Source: an uncultured Acidobacteriia bacterium
GTDB taxonomy: Bacteria; Acidobacteriota; Terriglobia; Bryobacterales; Bryobacteraceae
Reading direction: 5' to 3'
Assembly: GCA_903909435.1 (NCBI GenBank)
Contig: CAIVVT010000091.1
Span: 62,001-126,000, forward strand
DNA length: 64,000 bases
Part shown: positions 45,945-54,643 of the stretch, one piece after another
How the letters are laid out: each line of letters opens with the position of its first letter
How positions within the stretch are numbered: the stretch's first letter is position 1
Made by a program: the position numbers and the translations under genes
Notes under the pieces: model-generated
What the model was told of the DNA's origin: nothing
Database searches by the model: none
The model's input: the letters and a program-made list of their open reading frames with translations, nothing else

Positions 45945-46325
45945 ATGCACAAATTCGCTGCACTTGCCGTAGTCGGGTTCGCGTTGACAATCACCGCCGC
46001 TTCGGCCCAAAGCGTCGAGCAGCGGGAGTATTCCATGCAACGCCGCATCGCCGAGGCCATCGAGCACAATCGCATCTCACCGCGCGACGCCGCCCGCCTG
46101 GAGCGGGAAATGGACAAGGTCGCGCGGCACATCGACCAGGAACGGCGGGAGCACCGTGGCCGGCTCACGCCCCACGAGTGGGAGCGTCTCAACCGTGAAC
46201 TGGACAAAGTGGAAATACGCCTACGCGAGGCTGAGCGCTATGCCCGCTATGACGACCGGCGCGATCGCCGCTATCAGCGCGATGGGTTCTACGAGCGCGA
46301 CCGCGACTGGCGCCGCGATCAGTAA
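45945..46325 (+). CDS. Small exported charged helical protein
   Basis: A 126-aa protein with a clear signal peptide (HKFAALAVVGFALTITAASA) and AAAAGGAG before the ATG. The mature chain is almost wholly helical and highly charged, with a partly repeated unit (ISPRDAARLEREMDKVARHI and LTPHEWERLNRELDKVEIRL), and ends in an Asp/Arg/Tyr-rich tail. It is probably a periplasmic coiled or stress-type protein. No enzymatic motif; family not recognised. Confidence 0.7.
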   Translation: MHKFAALAVVGFALTITAASAQSVEQREYSMQRRIAEAIEHNRISPRDAARLEREMDKVARHIDQERREHRGRLTPHEWERLNRELDKVEIRLREAERYARYDDRRDRRYQRDGFYERDRDWRRDQ

Positions 46326-46388
46326 GCCACACGCCGTGCCAGAAGCAGCATCGATCTGCCTCGCGCATAGTAAAGTGGCGTCGGAGCA

Positions 46389-46412
46389 ATCCCGGCGTGC
46401 TCACGCCGGGAT
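46389..46412. terminator. Hairpin between convergent genes
   Basis: The arms ATCCCGGCGTG (46389-46399) and CACGCCGGGAT (46402-46412) are perfectly complementary. It lies 64 bases after the small exported protein and six bases after the stop of purU on the opposite strand. No T-tract follows, so efficiency is uncertain. Confidence 0.55.
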
Positions 46413-46417
46413 CAGGG

Positions 46418-47284
46418 CTAGTCGAACACGACCGTCTTGTTGGCGTAGCGCAGGATACGGTGCTCCAGGTGCCAACGGACCGCGCGCGACAGCACCACTC
46501 GCTCCAGGTCCCGCCCCTTTTGCACCAGGTCCGCCAGTTGATCGCGGTGCGAGACGCGGGTCACGTCCTGCTCGATGATCGGACCGTCATCCAGCACTTC
46601 GGTCACATAGTGGCTGGTTGCGCCGATCAGCTTCACGCCGCGTTGGAACGCCGCCTGGTAGGGCCGCGCCCCGCTGAAGGCCGGTAGGAACGAGTGGTGC
46701 ACGTTGATGATCCGGCCCGGGAAGCGCTGCACGAATTCGGGCGACAGAACCTGCATATACCGAGCCAGCACGATCACGTCGGCACCGCTCGTTTCGAGCA
46801 GCCGAATCTGCTCGCTTTCCGCTTCTCGTTTGCTGGCCTGAGTGACCGGGATGTGGTGGAAGTTCACCCCGTAGAAGCCCGTGATGGGCTGCGCCTCCAG
46901 GTGGTTGCTGATCACCAGCGGCAACTCGCAGGCAAGCTCGCCGGTCTGGTGCATATACAGCAGATCCACCAGGCAGTGCGTGTACTGGGAAACCAGGATC
47001 GCCACACGCGAGGGTTGGAGCGAGTACTCCAACCTCCAGCGCATGCCGAAACGCTCTGCAATGGGGGCAAACTCGCGCCGAAACTCGGCGTCGTCGAGCG
47101 CGAAACCTTGCAAGTCCCACTCCACCCGCATGAGGAACAGCCCGTGCTCCTCATCCTGGTGCTGGTCCGCATGCAGAATATTGGCGTCGTGGGAATACAG
47201 GAATTCGGCGATCGCCGCGACCAACCCCTTACGGTCGTCACAATCGATCAGCAGGATTCCGGTTTGCCTGTTTGCTCGTGTCAT
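46418..47284 (-). CDS. purU: Formyltetrahydrofolate deformylase
   Basis: A 288-aa cytoplasmic enzyme that hydrolyses 10-formyl-THF to THF and formate, balancing one-carbon pools. The N-terminal ACT domain (about 8-85; ILLIDCDDRKGLVAAIAEFL) senses glycine or methionine in relatives, and the C-terminal formyltransferase-fold domain (about 90-288) has the catalytic set: Asn in LVISNHLEAQ, His in NVHHSFLPAFSGA and Asp in LDDGPIIEQDV. Length and order match E. coli PurU. Confidence 0.95.
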   Translation of the reverse strand: MTRANRQTGILLIDCDDRKGLVAAIAEFLYSHDANILHADQHQDEEHGLFLMRVEWDLQGFALDDAEFRREFAPIAERFGMRWRLEYSLQPSRVAILVSQYTHCLVDLLYMHQTGELACELPLVISNHLEAQPITGFYGVNFHHIPVTQASKREAESEQIRLLETSGADVIVLARYMQVLSPEFVQRFPGRIINVHHSFLPAFSGARPYQAAFQRGVKLIGATSHYVTEVLDDGPIIEQDVTRVSHRDQLADLVQKGRDLERVVLSRAVRWHLEHRILRYANKTVVFD

Positions 47285-47366
47285 GGATTGAGGGAACTAC
47301 TCGGTGGTCTTTTGTATCTTTGCGCGGCTACTTCAATCTGGTCATTTCGATCGCACCGGCCCGCCA

Positions 47367-47384
47367 GCACAGAGCCGCGAACGA
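47367..47384 (-). repeat. REP-like dispersed repeat, copy 2
   Basis: This is the exact reverse complement of the 18-base repeat at 45691-45708 (GCACAGAGCCGCGAACGA on the plus strand), again flanked by AAGAGCGG, which mirrors the CCGCTCT flank of copy 1. It lies in the 331-base gap upstream of purU. Confidence 0.6.
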
Positions 47385-47423
47385 AAGAGCGGTCAAGTCT
47401 GGTATTACACACAACTCCCTCAC

Positions 47424-47452
47424 GCTCGCGGCTCCGGGTCGGAGCCGCGAGC
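47424..47452. repeat. Perfect palindromic hairpin in the purU upstream gap
   Basis: GCTCGCGGCTCC (47424-47435), loop GGGTC, GGAGCCGCGAGC (47441-47452): 12 perfect pairs, continued by CTCA/TGAG after one mismatch. It shares the CTCGCGGCTC-type core with the nearby REP-like repeat and has no T-tract, so it is more like a REP/BIME unit than a terminator. I see nothing else in the 47285-47615 gap. Confidence 0.6.
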
Positions 47453-47615
47453 ATGAGAGGGCGGGATGTACCTGCGATGTGCAATCCTGGACGGACTTTC
47501 CATGGAGCCATTTCAGCGCACGAACAAGCCCTTACCCGCCCGCTCATGAAGCCAAACCGCACTCGGCAACTAATTTGAGATTCGCATGTTCCCGGGCGGA
47601 GGCGCAGCAATGGCG

Positions 47616-48419
47616 CTACTTCGCCGGTGGCTCGGAACGCGTGAAAACTTCGTGGGTGTACAATCCTGCAGCCGACGAACCGCCATCGACGACGAGCGTT
47701 TGCCCCGTGATATAGGAAGCCGCGGGCGAGGCTAAAAACACCGCCAATTCGGCCACTTCGTCCGGTTCCGCCAGACGTCCGGCCGGGATTGTCCGGCAGC
47801 GTTCCTGGATCCGCTCCGGACCCAACAACTGCTCCATCATTTCGTTTCGAACCGGACCGGGAGCGATGGCGTTCACCCTGATCCCATATACAGCCAATTC
47901 AAGCGAGGACACACGGGTCAAAGCCATAACCGCGTTCTTCGCAGCGGAATAAGCCGCCAAGCCGAACATCGCATTCAAGCCGCCAACGCTGGCCATGTGC
48001 AGGATGCACCCGCCGTTGCCAGCCTCCACCATCCGCCGCGCAGCGGCCTGCGAGGTCGTGAATGCGCCGGTCACGTGTACGTCGAGAAAACGCCGGAACT
48101 TCGCGGCGCTCATTTCCAAAAGGGGGTCAAAGGAAACCATGCCGGCGTTGGCCACGAAAATGTCAACGGAGCCGAAGCGCTGGACCGCGTAGTCTGCCAG
48201 AACTTCCCCGAAGCTGTCCACGGCGACGTCGCCGAGACAGATGCCGGCCTGTCCGCCGCGCTCCTCGATCGCCTGCGCCGTGGCTTGGGCCCGGACCGTG
48301 TCCGTCCCATGGACCACCACATTCGCGCCTTCCGCTGCAAAACGGAGCGCCATCGCGCGCCCAATGCCGCGCGTTGAGCCGGTAATAACGGCCGTTTGCC
48401 CTTGTAACTTACCGGACAT
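47616..48419 (-). CDS. Short-chain dehydrogenase/reductase (FabG-like)
   Basis: About 267 aa from the ATG at 48419 (a GTG three codons earlier is possible). A classical SDR: nucleotide loop TGSTRGIGRAMAL, FVANAG, catalytic Ser in HMASVGG, and the YxxxK pair in AYSAAKNAVMAL, then IRVNAIAPGPVRNEMM and ASYITGQTLVVDGG. NADP-type preference is suggested by Arg after the glycine loop and HGTD at the end of strand two. Substrate unknown; annotations as a 3-oxoacyl-ACP reductase for such proteins are often wrong. Confidence 0.88.
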   Translation of the reverse strand: MSGKLQGQTAVITGSTRGIGRAMALRFAAEGANVVVHGTDTVRAQATAQAIEERGGQAGICLGDVAVDSFGEVLADYAVQRFGSVDIFVANAGMVSFDPLLEMSAAKFRRFLDVHVTGAFTTSQAAARRMVEAGNGGCILHMASVGGLNAMFGLAAYSAAKNAVMALTRVSSLELAVYGIRVNAIAPGPVRNEMMEQLLGPERIQERCRTIPAGRLAEPDEVAELAVFLASPAASYITGQTLVVDGGSSAAGLYTHEVFTRSEPPAK

Positions 48420-48518
48420 TAAGACCACATTCTACCGCTAAATCCCGCTGGAGCGAACAGCATATTACTCGCCGGCGCTGGCCTCGACCGCACTTGACAA
48501 CAGGGGCATTCCGACTTG

Positions 48519-51500
48519 TCACCGCACGCGGGGAGGCCTGGGGCCGGACAGAATCCCGGTCAGGAAGGTCGGTGTGCGACAGCCAGACAGCAACAGTTCG
48601 TAGCTGCCGGATTGTCCGAACAGGTAGGGTGAAACCTGCACGGTGTAGAAGCCGTGCGCCAGGATCGAATAGCTGAGCGATTCCGGTTTGCCGGGCTGGG
48701 CGCTGTCTGCCGTGGCTAGTATGTTCTCTGTAGCCAGCGGCATCGCATACAGCACCGGGTCGAAACCGGAAGCCAGCACGCTGGCAGTGATCGTGTCGCC
48801 CAAACGCCCGTACAAGATATAGGAATCGACCGGGAAGAGCACGCCCCGGTGTCCATTGTGCTCCGAGCCGGGCCCGAGCGTTCCGCTCACCCGGGCCGGA
48901 CATGAGTCTATGAAGACCCACCTGATCAAACCGGCGAGCGTGGCCGGATCGGGGAACGTGAGACCCAAAGTGAAGGAACCCGTTTCACCCGTGAAGTACG
49001 AGGCGACCAGCAGGGCGTACTGGCCGTCGAACGGAAGCACAAAGCCCTGATTGCCCTTGGGAATCCGCACGTTCGAATCGTAGGCGTCGTCGCTCTCCAT
49101 GATCTGCGTGCCGTCCGGCAGTTGCAGAACCAGCATCTGATCGAAGTCCGTCGAGTCGAGCGTGGCTGCGATTACCTGGCCCGCCTTGCCGTCGAATGTG
49201 TATTTGCGCTGGTAGGTTCCAACGGCGCCCACGCAATCATTTGCGCTGAGAGTGCCGTTCAATGGGGTGCCCGGCGTTACAGGTCCCACGAAGCACGGCG
49301 CGGCTTGGACCACCTGCACGCTCAGCGGGTCAGCGACACCGTCGCGGAATTGCAGCGTAGTGCTCCGCTGTCCGCCAGAGGAATTCGGGTCGATAGTCAG
49401 CTTGATCGCCTGCGTGCCCTTGATAGGCTCGGCAGTTCCCTGCACCCAGCCATCGGGGTAGGTGACCCGCAGCGGCGGGCAACTGGAGGATTGCGTGATC
49501 GCCAGCGTTTTGACGCCGCCCGCGGCATCCGCCGTTAAACCCGCCGGCTCCACGGCCACCGAACGCGCGCAGGGCGGCGCAATCGCCACTGCCGCGAAGC
49601 TCCAGGAGAGCGCGAAATCCTGGTGTCCGACCGGCACCGAAGTGCCCCTAACGGTGACGGTCCAGGTTCCCGCCACGGGGTTCTGAATGACGACTTGCTC
49701 CGCCGGATCCCGGCTGTTCCTGCCGTTCACGGCGTTGGCTGCCGGGTTCATGGGATCGAGTGTAAGGGGCAGCCACTCCTGCCCATTCGGTGCGGTGACC
49801 TTCAGGTCCAGATCGTTCACTAGCGCAAGCGTGGAGCCTGCCACACCCTCAGCGTCAGAGTAAGCCATCATGACGCGCAAGGCCGAGGCGCTGCCCGGAA
49901 CCGCTATGTGGTAAACCTTCGAGTCTCCCGCACTGATGGAGCCCGTGGAGTAGCGGCCTTGATCGATGCAGTCAACGGCCTCCGTTGCATCGGGAAGTCC
50001 GTACCCATAGGTGAAGTCCGGGCCCGGATTCCCCAGATCGGTTGCCGTGTTCAGCAGGATGGACTTCAACAAGGCGGGTGACGGCGAGTCGGGATGCTGG
50101 CTGCGGTAACGCTGGATCATGAGCGCCAGCAGGCCCGTGACCGCCGGCGCCGCCATCGAGGTTCCGCTCATTACGGCGCTGCCGCCGTTTAGGTCAAGCG
50201 AAAGCACGTTCCGCCCCAGAGCGGAGATATCTGGCTTCAAGCGTCCATCAGCGGTGGGCCCGTAGTTCGAAAACGGAGTGATCGCCCGGTTGCCTTCCAA
50301 TGCGGCGACCGCGATGGTGTTCTTGGCTGCTGCCGGCTTGCCCGTGGAGTAGAAGCCGCCCTGCTCCTGCACGCTGCACAGCCCCAGGTCGCGGTCGTTG
50401 CCCATGGCAAAGACAATCGGAAGATAGAACTGGTGGACCACCTGGTCGATTTCGCTCTCGCTCATCCCATAGGTGCCGGTCCAATTGCATTCGGCGGAGG
50501 TGGCGTAGACCTGCAGATAGCTGCCCCAGGAGTTATTGGACAGGTCGGCGCCGCTCTTGAATATGGCCTCCAGGTAGCGGTTCGTGCCGGAATCCGACTG
50601 GAACGAGTAGGCATAGATCTCGGCGGCGGGCGCCATCCCTTTGAGCCTTGGATCCAGTCCGGCTGCCGCAATGGTGCCTGCGACGTGGGTCGAGTGGGAG
50701 GAGACGGGCTGGGTGTCCACTTGGAATATGCGGCCCTGTAACTCGGGGTGCTGATCGATATCGCCCAGGTCAAATTCCATCACCTTCACGCCCTGCCCGG
50801 TCAGCGAGTACGGGGCCGCCTGAGCCGTGTCCACGCTCATCATCTGACCCGAGATCTGATTGCTGTAATTGACGGTTGCGGCAACTGGCGGGGGATCGAC
50901 GCTCTGGACGGCCAGAACCCAGTGTGGCAGCGCCAGGGAGAGCAATTTCCCGGGCGGGGCCTGGCAGCGAATCCGGTTGAACTCGGGCGTGCGTCCGACC
51001 ACCGTGCCTCCCGCCTGGATCACCAGAGCCTCCGCGGCCGCGTCATCGGTCGAATCGGCGTACTTCAGATTGAACTCGACCAGCATCTCGCCGGAGACCT
51101 CGCGGGTCGCCCAACTGTAAGGGCTCTGTGCCCTGAGGTCGGGGCTGAGTTTTAAGCCGGGCGCGACAGGCTCGACCGCACTGACACCGTTGACGCGCAG
51201 CGGCGTGCCAGCCTCTAGCGCACGTGCAGCGCTCCCCGCCAGGTCCACAGCGGCCAGATATCTGCCCGCGGCCAGCGTGGCGATCAAGCGGATTCCGGCC
51301 TGACTCAACCCCGCCGAGGCTTGCGCGTCCACGGGGCCGGAGAGCTGAACGGCCATGTGCAGGACGTTGCTGCGAGTGGGATATGCGCCGCGCTGCTCCC
51401 GCATCCATTGCGCGATCTCCGGGTGACCCGCTCGCGGCGGCTCCGCGCCGTGCCCGGCGGCACTCGCACCAGCGGCCAGGGCCAGCAGGGCGAGCAGCAG

Positions 51501-51575
51501 CGCGACCCTGGGAAGTTCAGACCCATTCCACCCGCATCCACGGCTAACGCGAGCAATCGTCTGGGAGCCATTCAC
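48519..51575 (-). CDS. Secreted subtilisin-like (S8) serine protease
   Basis: A 1018-aa exported protease from a GTG start; signal peptide ending about AAGASAAGH. After a propeptide region (about 45-230) the S8 domain follows with Asp in VKVMEFDLGDIDQHPEL (D269), His in SSHSTHVAGT (H294; the usual HGTH is HSTH) and Ser in MSGTSMAAPAVTG (S472). A P-domain-like jelly roll (about 545-655), a BACON-like stretch (about 665-750) and two PPC-type domains (about 755-870 and 880-1000) follow. Such tails aid secretion or substrate binding. It is divergent from the methyltransferase at 51636. Confidence 0.9.
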   Translation of the reverse strand: MNGSQTIARVSRGCGWNGSELPRVALLLALLALAAGASAAGHGAEPPRAGHPEIAQWMREQRGAYPTRSNVLHMAVQLSGPVDAQASAGLSQAGIRLIATLAAGRYLAAVDLAGSAARALEAGTPLRVNGVSAVEPVAPGLKLSPDLRAQSPYSWATREVSGEMLVEFNLKYADSTDDAAAEALVIQAGGTVVGRTPEFNRIRCQAPPGKLLSLALPHWVLAVQSVDPPPVAATVNYSNQISGQMMSVDTAQAAPYSLTGQGVKVMEFDLGDIDQHPELQGRIFQVDTQPVSSHSTHVAGTIAAAGLDPRLKGMAPAAEIYAYSFQSDSGTNRYLEAIFKSGADLSNNSWGSYLQVYATSAECNWTGTYGMSESEIDQVVHQFYLPIVFAMGNDRDLGLCSVQEQGGFYSTGKPAAAKNTIAVAALEGNRAITPFSNYGPTADGRLKPDISALGRNVLSLDLNGGSAVMSGTSMAAPAVTGLLALMIQRYRSQHPDSPSPALLKSILLNTATDLGNPGPDFTYGYGLPDATEAVDCIDQGRYSTGSISAGDSKVYHIAVPGSASALRVMMAYSDAEGVAGSTLALVNDLDLKVTAPNGQEWLPLTLDPMNPAANAVNGRNSRDPAEQVVIQNPVAGTWTVTVRGTSVPVGHQDFALSWSFAAVAIAPPCARSVAVEPAGLTADAAGGVKTLAITQSSSCPPLRVTYPDGWVQGTAEPIKGTQAIKLTIDPNSSGGQRSTTLQFRDGVADPLSVQVVQAAPCFVGPVTPGTPLNGTLSANDCVGAVGTYQRKYTFDGKAGQVIAATLDSTDFDQMLVLQLPDGTQIMESDDAYDSNVRIPKGNQGFVLPFDGQYALLVASYFTGETGSFTLGLTFPDPATLAGLIRWVFIDSCPARVSGTLGPGSEHNGHRGVLFPVDSYILYGRLGDTITASVLASGFDPVLYAMPLATENILATADSAQPGKPESLSYSILAHGFYTVQVSPYLFGQSGSYELLLSGCRTPTFLTGILSGPRPPRVR

Positions 51576-51635
51576 TTGGTTCGCCCATCCTTGCGGAAAA
51601 GATGCAGAATCCCAACTACCCGTATTCTAGGAGAA

Positions 51636-52238
51636 ATGCTCGACGCTGTGCAGTGCCTCTTCCTCTCCATTTTTTCCAGGAGGTACGAGCAGTTGACTCG
51701 TCAGCGCAAACTGAGTCTTTTCGCCGGAGCCCGCGGCAAAATGCTGGAGATCGGCGCCGGAACGGCGGTGAATCTGGACTTTATACCGGCTGGAGTGCAC
51801 TGGACCGGAGTCGATCCGAACCGGCATTCGCTGTCCTACGTCCGGGAAGCCGCGCTGCGTTCAGGGCACGAGTTCGACTTCCGGCAGGCCGTGGCCGAGG
51901 CGCTGCCATTCGCCGACGCCAGTTTCGATTCCGTTGTCAGCACCCTGACGTTGTGTTCCGTGCGTGAGCCGCTTCGAGTTCTGGCCGAGATCCGCCGCGT
52001 GCTCCGCCCGGGTGGCGAGTTCCTTTTCATGGAGCACGTGGCCGGTCCCGAGGGGTCCAGGGTGCGCCGCCGCCAGGGCCTGTCGCGGCCAATCTTCCGG
52101 TGCCTGGCGGGGTGTACGCCAAACCTGGACACCGCATCACTCTTGCGCGCGGCTAGTTTCGCCAGCGTCGAAATTGACGAGTTCGTGCTGCCGCTGCCGA
52201 TCGTCGGTCCGCACATTAGCGGCCGTGCGTTGCGCTGA
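51636..52238 (+). CDS. Class I SAM-dependent methyltransferase
   Basis: A 200-aa methyltransferase; TAGGAGA precedes the ATG at 51636. SAM-binding motif I KMLEIGAGTAVNLDFI, acidic motif WTGVDPN, motif II ALPFADASFDSVVSTLTLCS and VLRPGGEFLFMEHV match the methyltransferase-11/UbiE-like type, closest in look to METTL7-like small enzymes. No membrane segment. The acceptor is unknown. Confidence 0.88.
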   Translation: MLDAVQCLFLSIFSRRYEQLTRQRKLSLFAGARGKMLEIGAGTAVNLDFIPAGVHWTGVDPNRHSLSYVREAALRSGHEFDFRQAVAEALPFADASFDSVVSTLTLCSVREPLRVLAEIRRVLRPGGEFLFMEHVAGPEGSRVRRRQGLSRPIFRCLAGCTPNLDTASLLRAASFASVEIDEFVLPLPIVGPHISGRALR

Positions 52239-52247
52239 CGGGCAGGG

Positions 52248-52718
52248 TCAGCCCTTAACCGGCCTTGGCCGCAGAGTGGCCAGGACCTGGTCCGGGGCGG
52301 GCATACCGCGTTGTGCAAACGCGATGCGGCCGTCCACTCCGATTCCATATACGGTTCGCCGCACCAGCCAGCCTCCGGCCCGGTACAGGCCCGCAATCTC
52401 GCCTCCCTGGTCCACCAGAATCGGGAACGGAAACCCGAACTTCTGAGCGAATTTGGCGTGACTGACGGCACTCTGCGGGTTGACGCCAAACACGGCTACG
52501 CCGGCCGATTTGTAAGTTCCCCAGCGGTCGCGAAAATCGCACAACTGGCGCGTGCACCCGGGCGTATTGTCGCCGGGGTAGAACACGAGCACCACAGGCG
52601 TGCCTTTCAGCGCGGAGAGCCGCACCTGCCTGCCCGTCTGGTCCGCAGCCTGGAAATCGGGTGCCGGGGAACCCACGTTGAGGGGCCCGCCAAAGTACGC
52701 GTCAAAAAAGGAGCTCAT
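52248..52718 (-). CDS. Peroxiredoxin (Bcp/PrxQ type)
   Basis: A 156-aa thiol peroxidase. The ATG at 52718 fits the family N-terminus (VGSPAPDFQAADQTGRQVRL); the frame is open 270 bases further upstream but that part is not protein-like. Peroxidatic Cys lies in FYPGDNTPGCTRQLCDF with a second Cys five residues later, the PrxQ/Bcp pattern of an intrahelical disulfide. It detoxifies H2O2 and organic peroxides with thioredoxin. It is convergent with the methyltransferase, nine bases apart. Confidence 0.9.
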   Translation of the reverse strand: MSSFFDAYFGGPLNVGSPAPDFQAADQTGRQVRLSALKGTPVVLVFYPGDNTPGCTRQLCDFRDRWGTYKSAGVAVFGVNPQSAVSHAKFAQKFGFPFPILVDQGGEIAGLYRAGGWLVRRTVYGIGVDGRIAFAQRGMPAPDQVLATLRPRPVKG

Positions 52719-52975
52719 GGTCGTTTCCGCCTGGAAGTCAGCCACGATAAAGTGCCAGCGCGCCGAGGGGTGAATAGCCACTCCTGTAGCTCGTTGACGC
52801 TTACCGTTGACACCCAATAGATGCGCCCAGCGGCCCCCTAGATGGAGAATATGCGTTTCTGCCGGCAGCGGCCACAGCGCCCATCGGTGCATCACTTTGT
52901 CGAAAACGACGACGCGAGCAGTTGCAGTAACGTCAAATAGCCGGATTCCAATGGATAGATAATGAAGACACGCCC

Positions 52976-54466
52976 TTGACCTCCGAACTCCCAATCCTCG
53001 ACGGCCTCATCCGCCAATCGCGCCGCCGTGCGATCTGGCAACTGCTGCTGGCTCGCTCGCTGTGGGCCGTGACGGCGGCATTCGCCGCAGCCGCGCTGCT
53101 GCTCCTGTTGGGCACGAGCGTGGTGGCTTGGTACGTCCCGCCGATCGTGCTCGCGCTCGCCCTTGGCGTTGCGCTGTGGTCGCTGCGGGGGCGCTTGCCG
53201 CGCGAGTATTGGATGGCGCAGCGCATCGATTCCACGTTCGGTACGGCGGACCTGCTCTCAACGGCCTGGTATGTCTTCAACGCCGGCACTGGAGGGCGGT
53301 CCCCCTTCGCCGAGCTTCTGTTCGAGCGTGCCGAGGCAGCGGCGCGGGAGGCGACTCCGGCCGTCGCATTGCCTTGGTGCTGGCCGCGCTCGTCGCGTTG
53401 GATGGGCGGCATGGCGCTGGTCGCTCTGGCGCTCTTCGGACTGCGCTACGGCGTGCTCCACACGCTGGACCTTTCCACTTCGGTGGTCAACGTGATATTC
53501 GATACCTTCACCGGCCAGTCCGTCGCGGAAGCGAAGAAGTCCGCGCGTCCCAATACGAAGTTCCCTCAGCAGATGCAGATCGGCTTGAACGAACCCGGGG
53601 ACGTCCTCGAGAACAACCCGCCCGACGACGTGTTGAAGAATTACGAGGTCGCGGGCCAGTCCAATTCCGGCGCACCCTCGAACGTCTCGAACCCGAATCA
53701 ACAGAACCAGCGGCCCGAGCCTGGCGAGGCCAACTCACCGGAGGACGCCAGCAATAATGTCAGCCTGCCCGAGGGTGCCCAGGGCGCGAGCACGGGCGCA
53801 AACCAGCAGAAATCGAACGACGCGAAGAACCAGCCTAAGCAGGATGCGCGCCAGCAGAAGAAGGACTCCGGCCTGCTCGATAAGATGCGCGACGCACTGG
53901 CCAGCATGGTGGACAAGCTAAAGCTGAACAGCAAAGAGGCGGAGAGCCAGCAGGCCGCCTCTGCACAGGAAGCGCAGCGCCAGGACGCCCAGCGGCAGAG
54001 TGAAAAAGGCTCACCCAGCCCAGGCAAACCGCAGCAGGGCGACCCGCAAAGCCAGCAATCCCAAGAGCAATCCGATTCGTCCCAGAGCGGGCAGAAGTCT
54101 CAGTCCGAGTCCGCCTCTCAGAACGCCAGCGACCAGCAGCACAGCGGTATCGGCAAGCAGGACGGCGCCAAGAACACTGAAATGGCGAAAGACGCGGAGG
54201 CGCTGGGCAAGCTCTCCGAGTTGATCGGCAAGCGCTCGATGAATCTGCAGGGGGAGATGATGGTCGAGGTCGAGAACACCCGCAACCCGCAACTCCACAC
54301 GCCCTACCTGAACCGCAGCGCGGCCCACGGCGAGGCTGGCGGCGATCTCAGCCGCGATGAGGTGCCGCTGCGCCACCAGCAGTTCGTCCGGCGCTACTAC
54401 GAGCAGGTCCGCAAACAGCCCGACAGCCAGGTGCAGGCTCCCCACAAGCTCGAAACGAAACCCTAA
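52976..54466 (+). CDS. Membrane protein with long Gln/Ser/Asn-rich region
   Basis: A 496-aa protein, probably from TTG at 52976, without a clear ribosome binding site. Two or three membrane segments occur (about 28-70 and 140-165). The rest (about 190-430) is low-complexity, rich in Q, S, N, D, K and E, with a short helical stretch LLDKMRDALASMVDKLKLNS. A conserved-looking C-terminal part follows (LGKLSELIGKRSMNLQGEMM, QQFVRRYYEQVR). In acidobacteria such proteins often sit by MoxR/DUF58 genes, but none is seen here. Function unknown. Confidence 0.7.
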   Translation: MTSELPILDGLIRQSRRRAIWQLLLARSLWAVTAAFAAAALLLLLGTSVVAWYVPPIVLALALGVALWSLRGRLPREYWMAQRIDSTFGTADLLSTAWYVFNAGTGGRSPFAELLFERAEAAAREATPAVALPWCWPRSSRWMGGMALVALALFGLRYGVLHTLDLSTSVVNVIFDTFTGQSVAEAKKSARPNTKFPQQMQIGLNEPGDVLENNPPDDVLKNYEVAGQSNSGAPSNVSNPNQQNQRPEPGEANSPEDASNNVSLPEGAQGASTGANQQKSNDAKNQPKQDARQQKKDSGLLDKMRDALASMVDKLKLNSKEAESQQAASAQEAQRQDAQRQSEKGSPSPGKPQQGDPQSQQSQEQSDSSQSGQKSQSESASQNASDQQHSGIGKQDGAKNTEMAKDAEALGKLSELIGKRSMNLQGEMMVEVENTRNPQLHTPYLNRSAAHGEAGGDLSRDEVPLRHQQFVRRYYEQVRKQPDSQVQAPHKLETKP

Positions 54467-54643
54467 CTATGCGGTGGGCTCCCGGCGCCGCTCCGGCTCT
54501 CCAGAGCATGCCAGTCGACTCATTGCGAACGCAGGCGCGCCCGCGCCGCTTTCGAAATCCGTCCAGCAGCTTCAACGCAGATCGGTGGGTCGAGGATTCG
54601 AGGCGCCGGTGTATACTCATTTCGACGTAAGGAGATGATCCCC

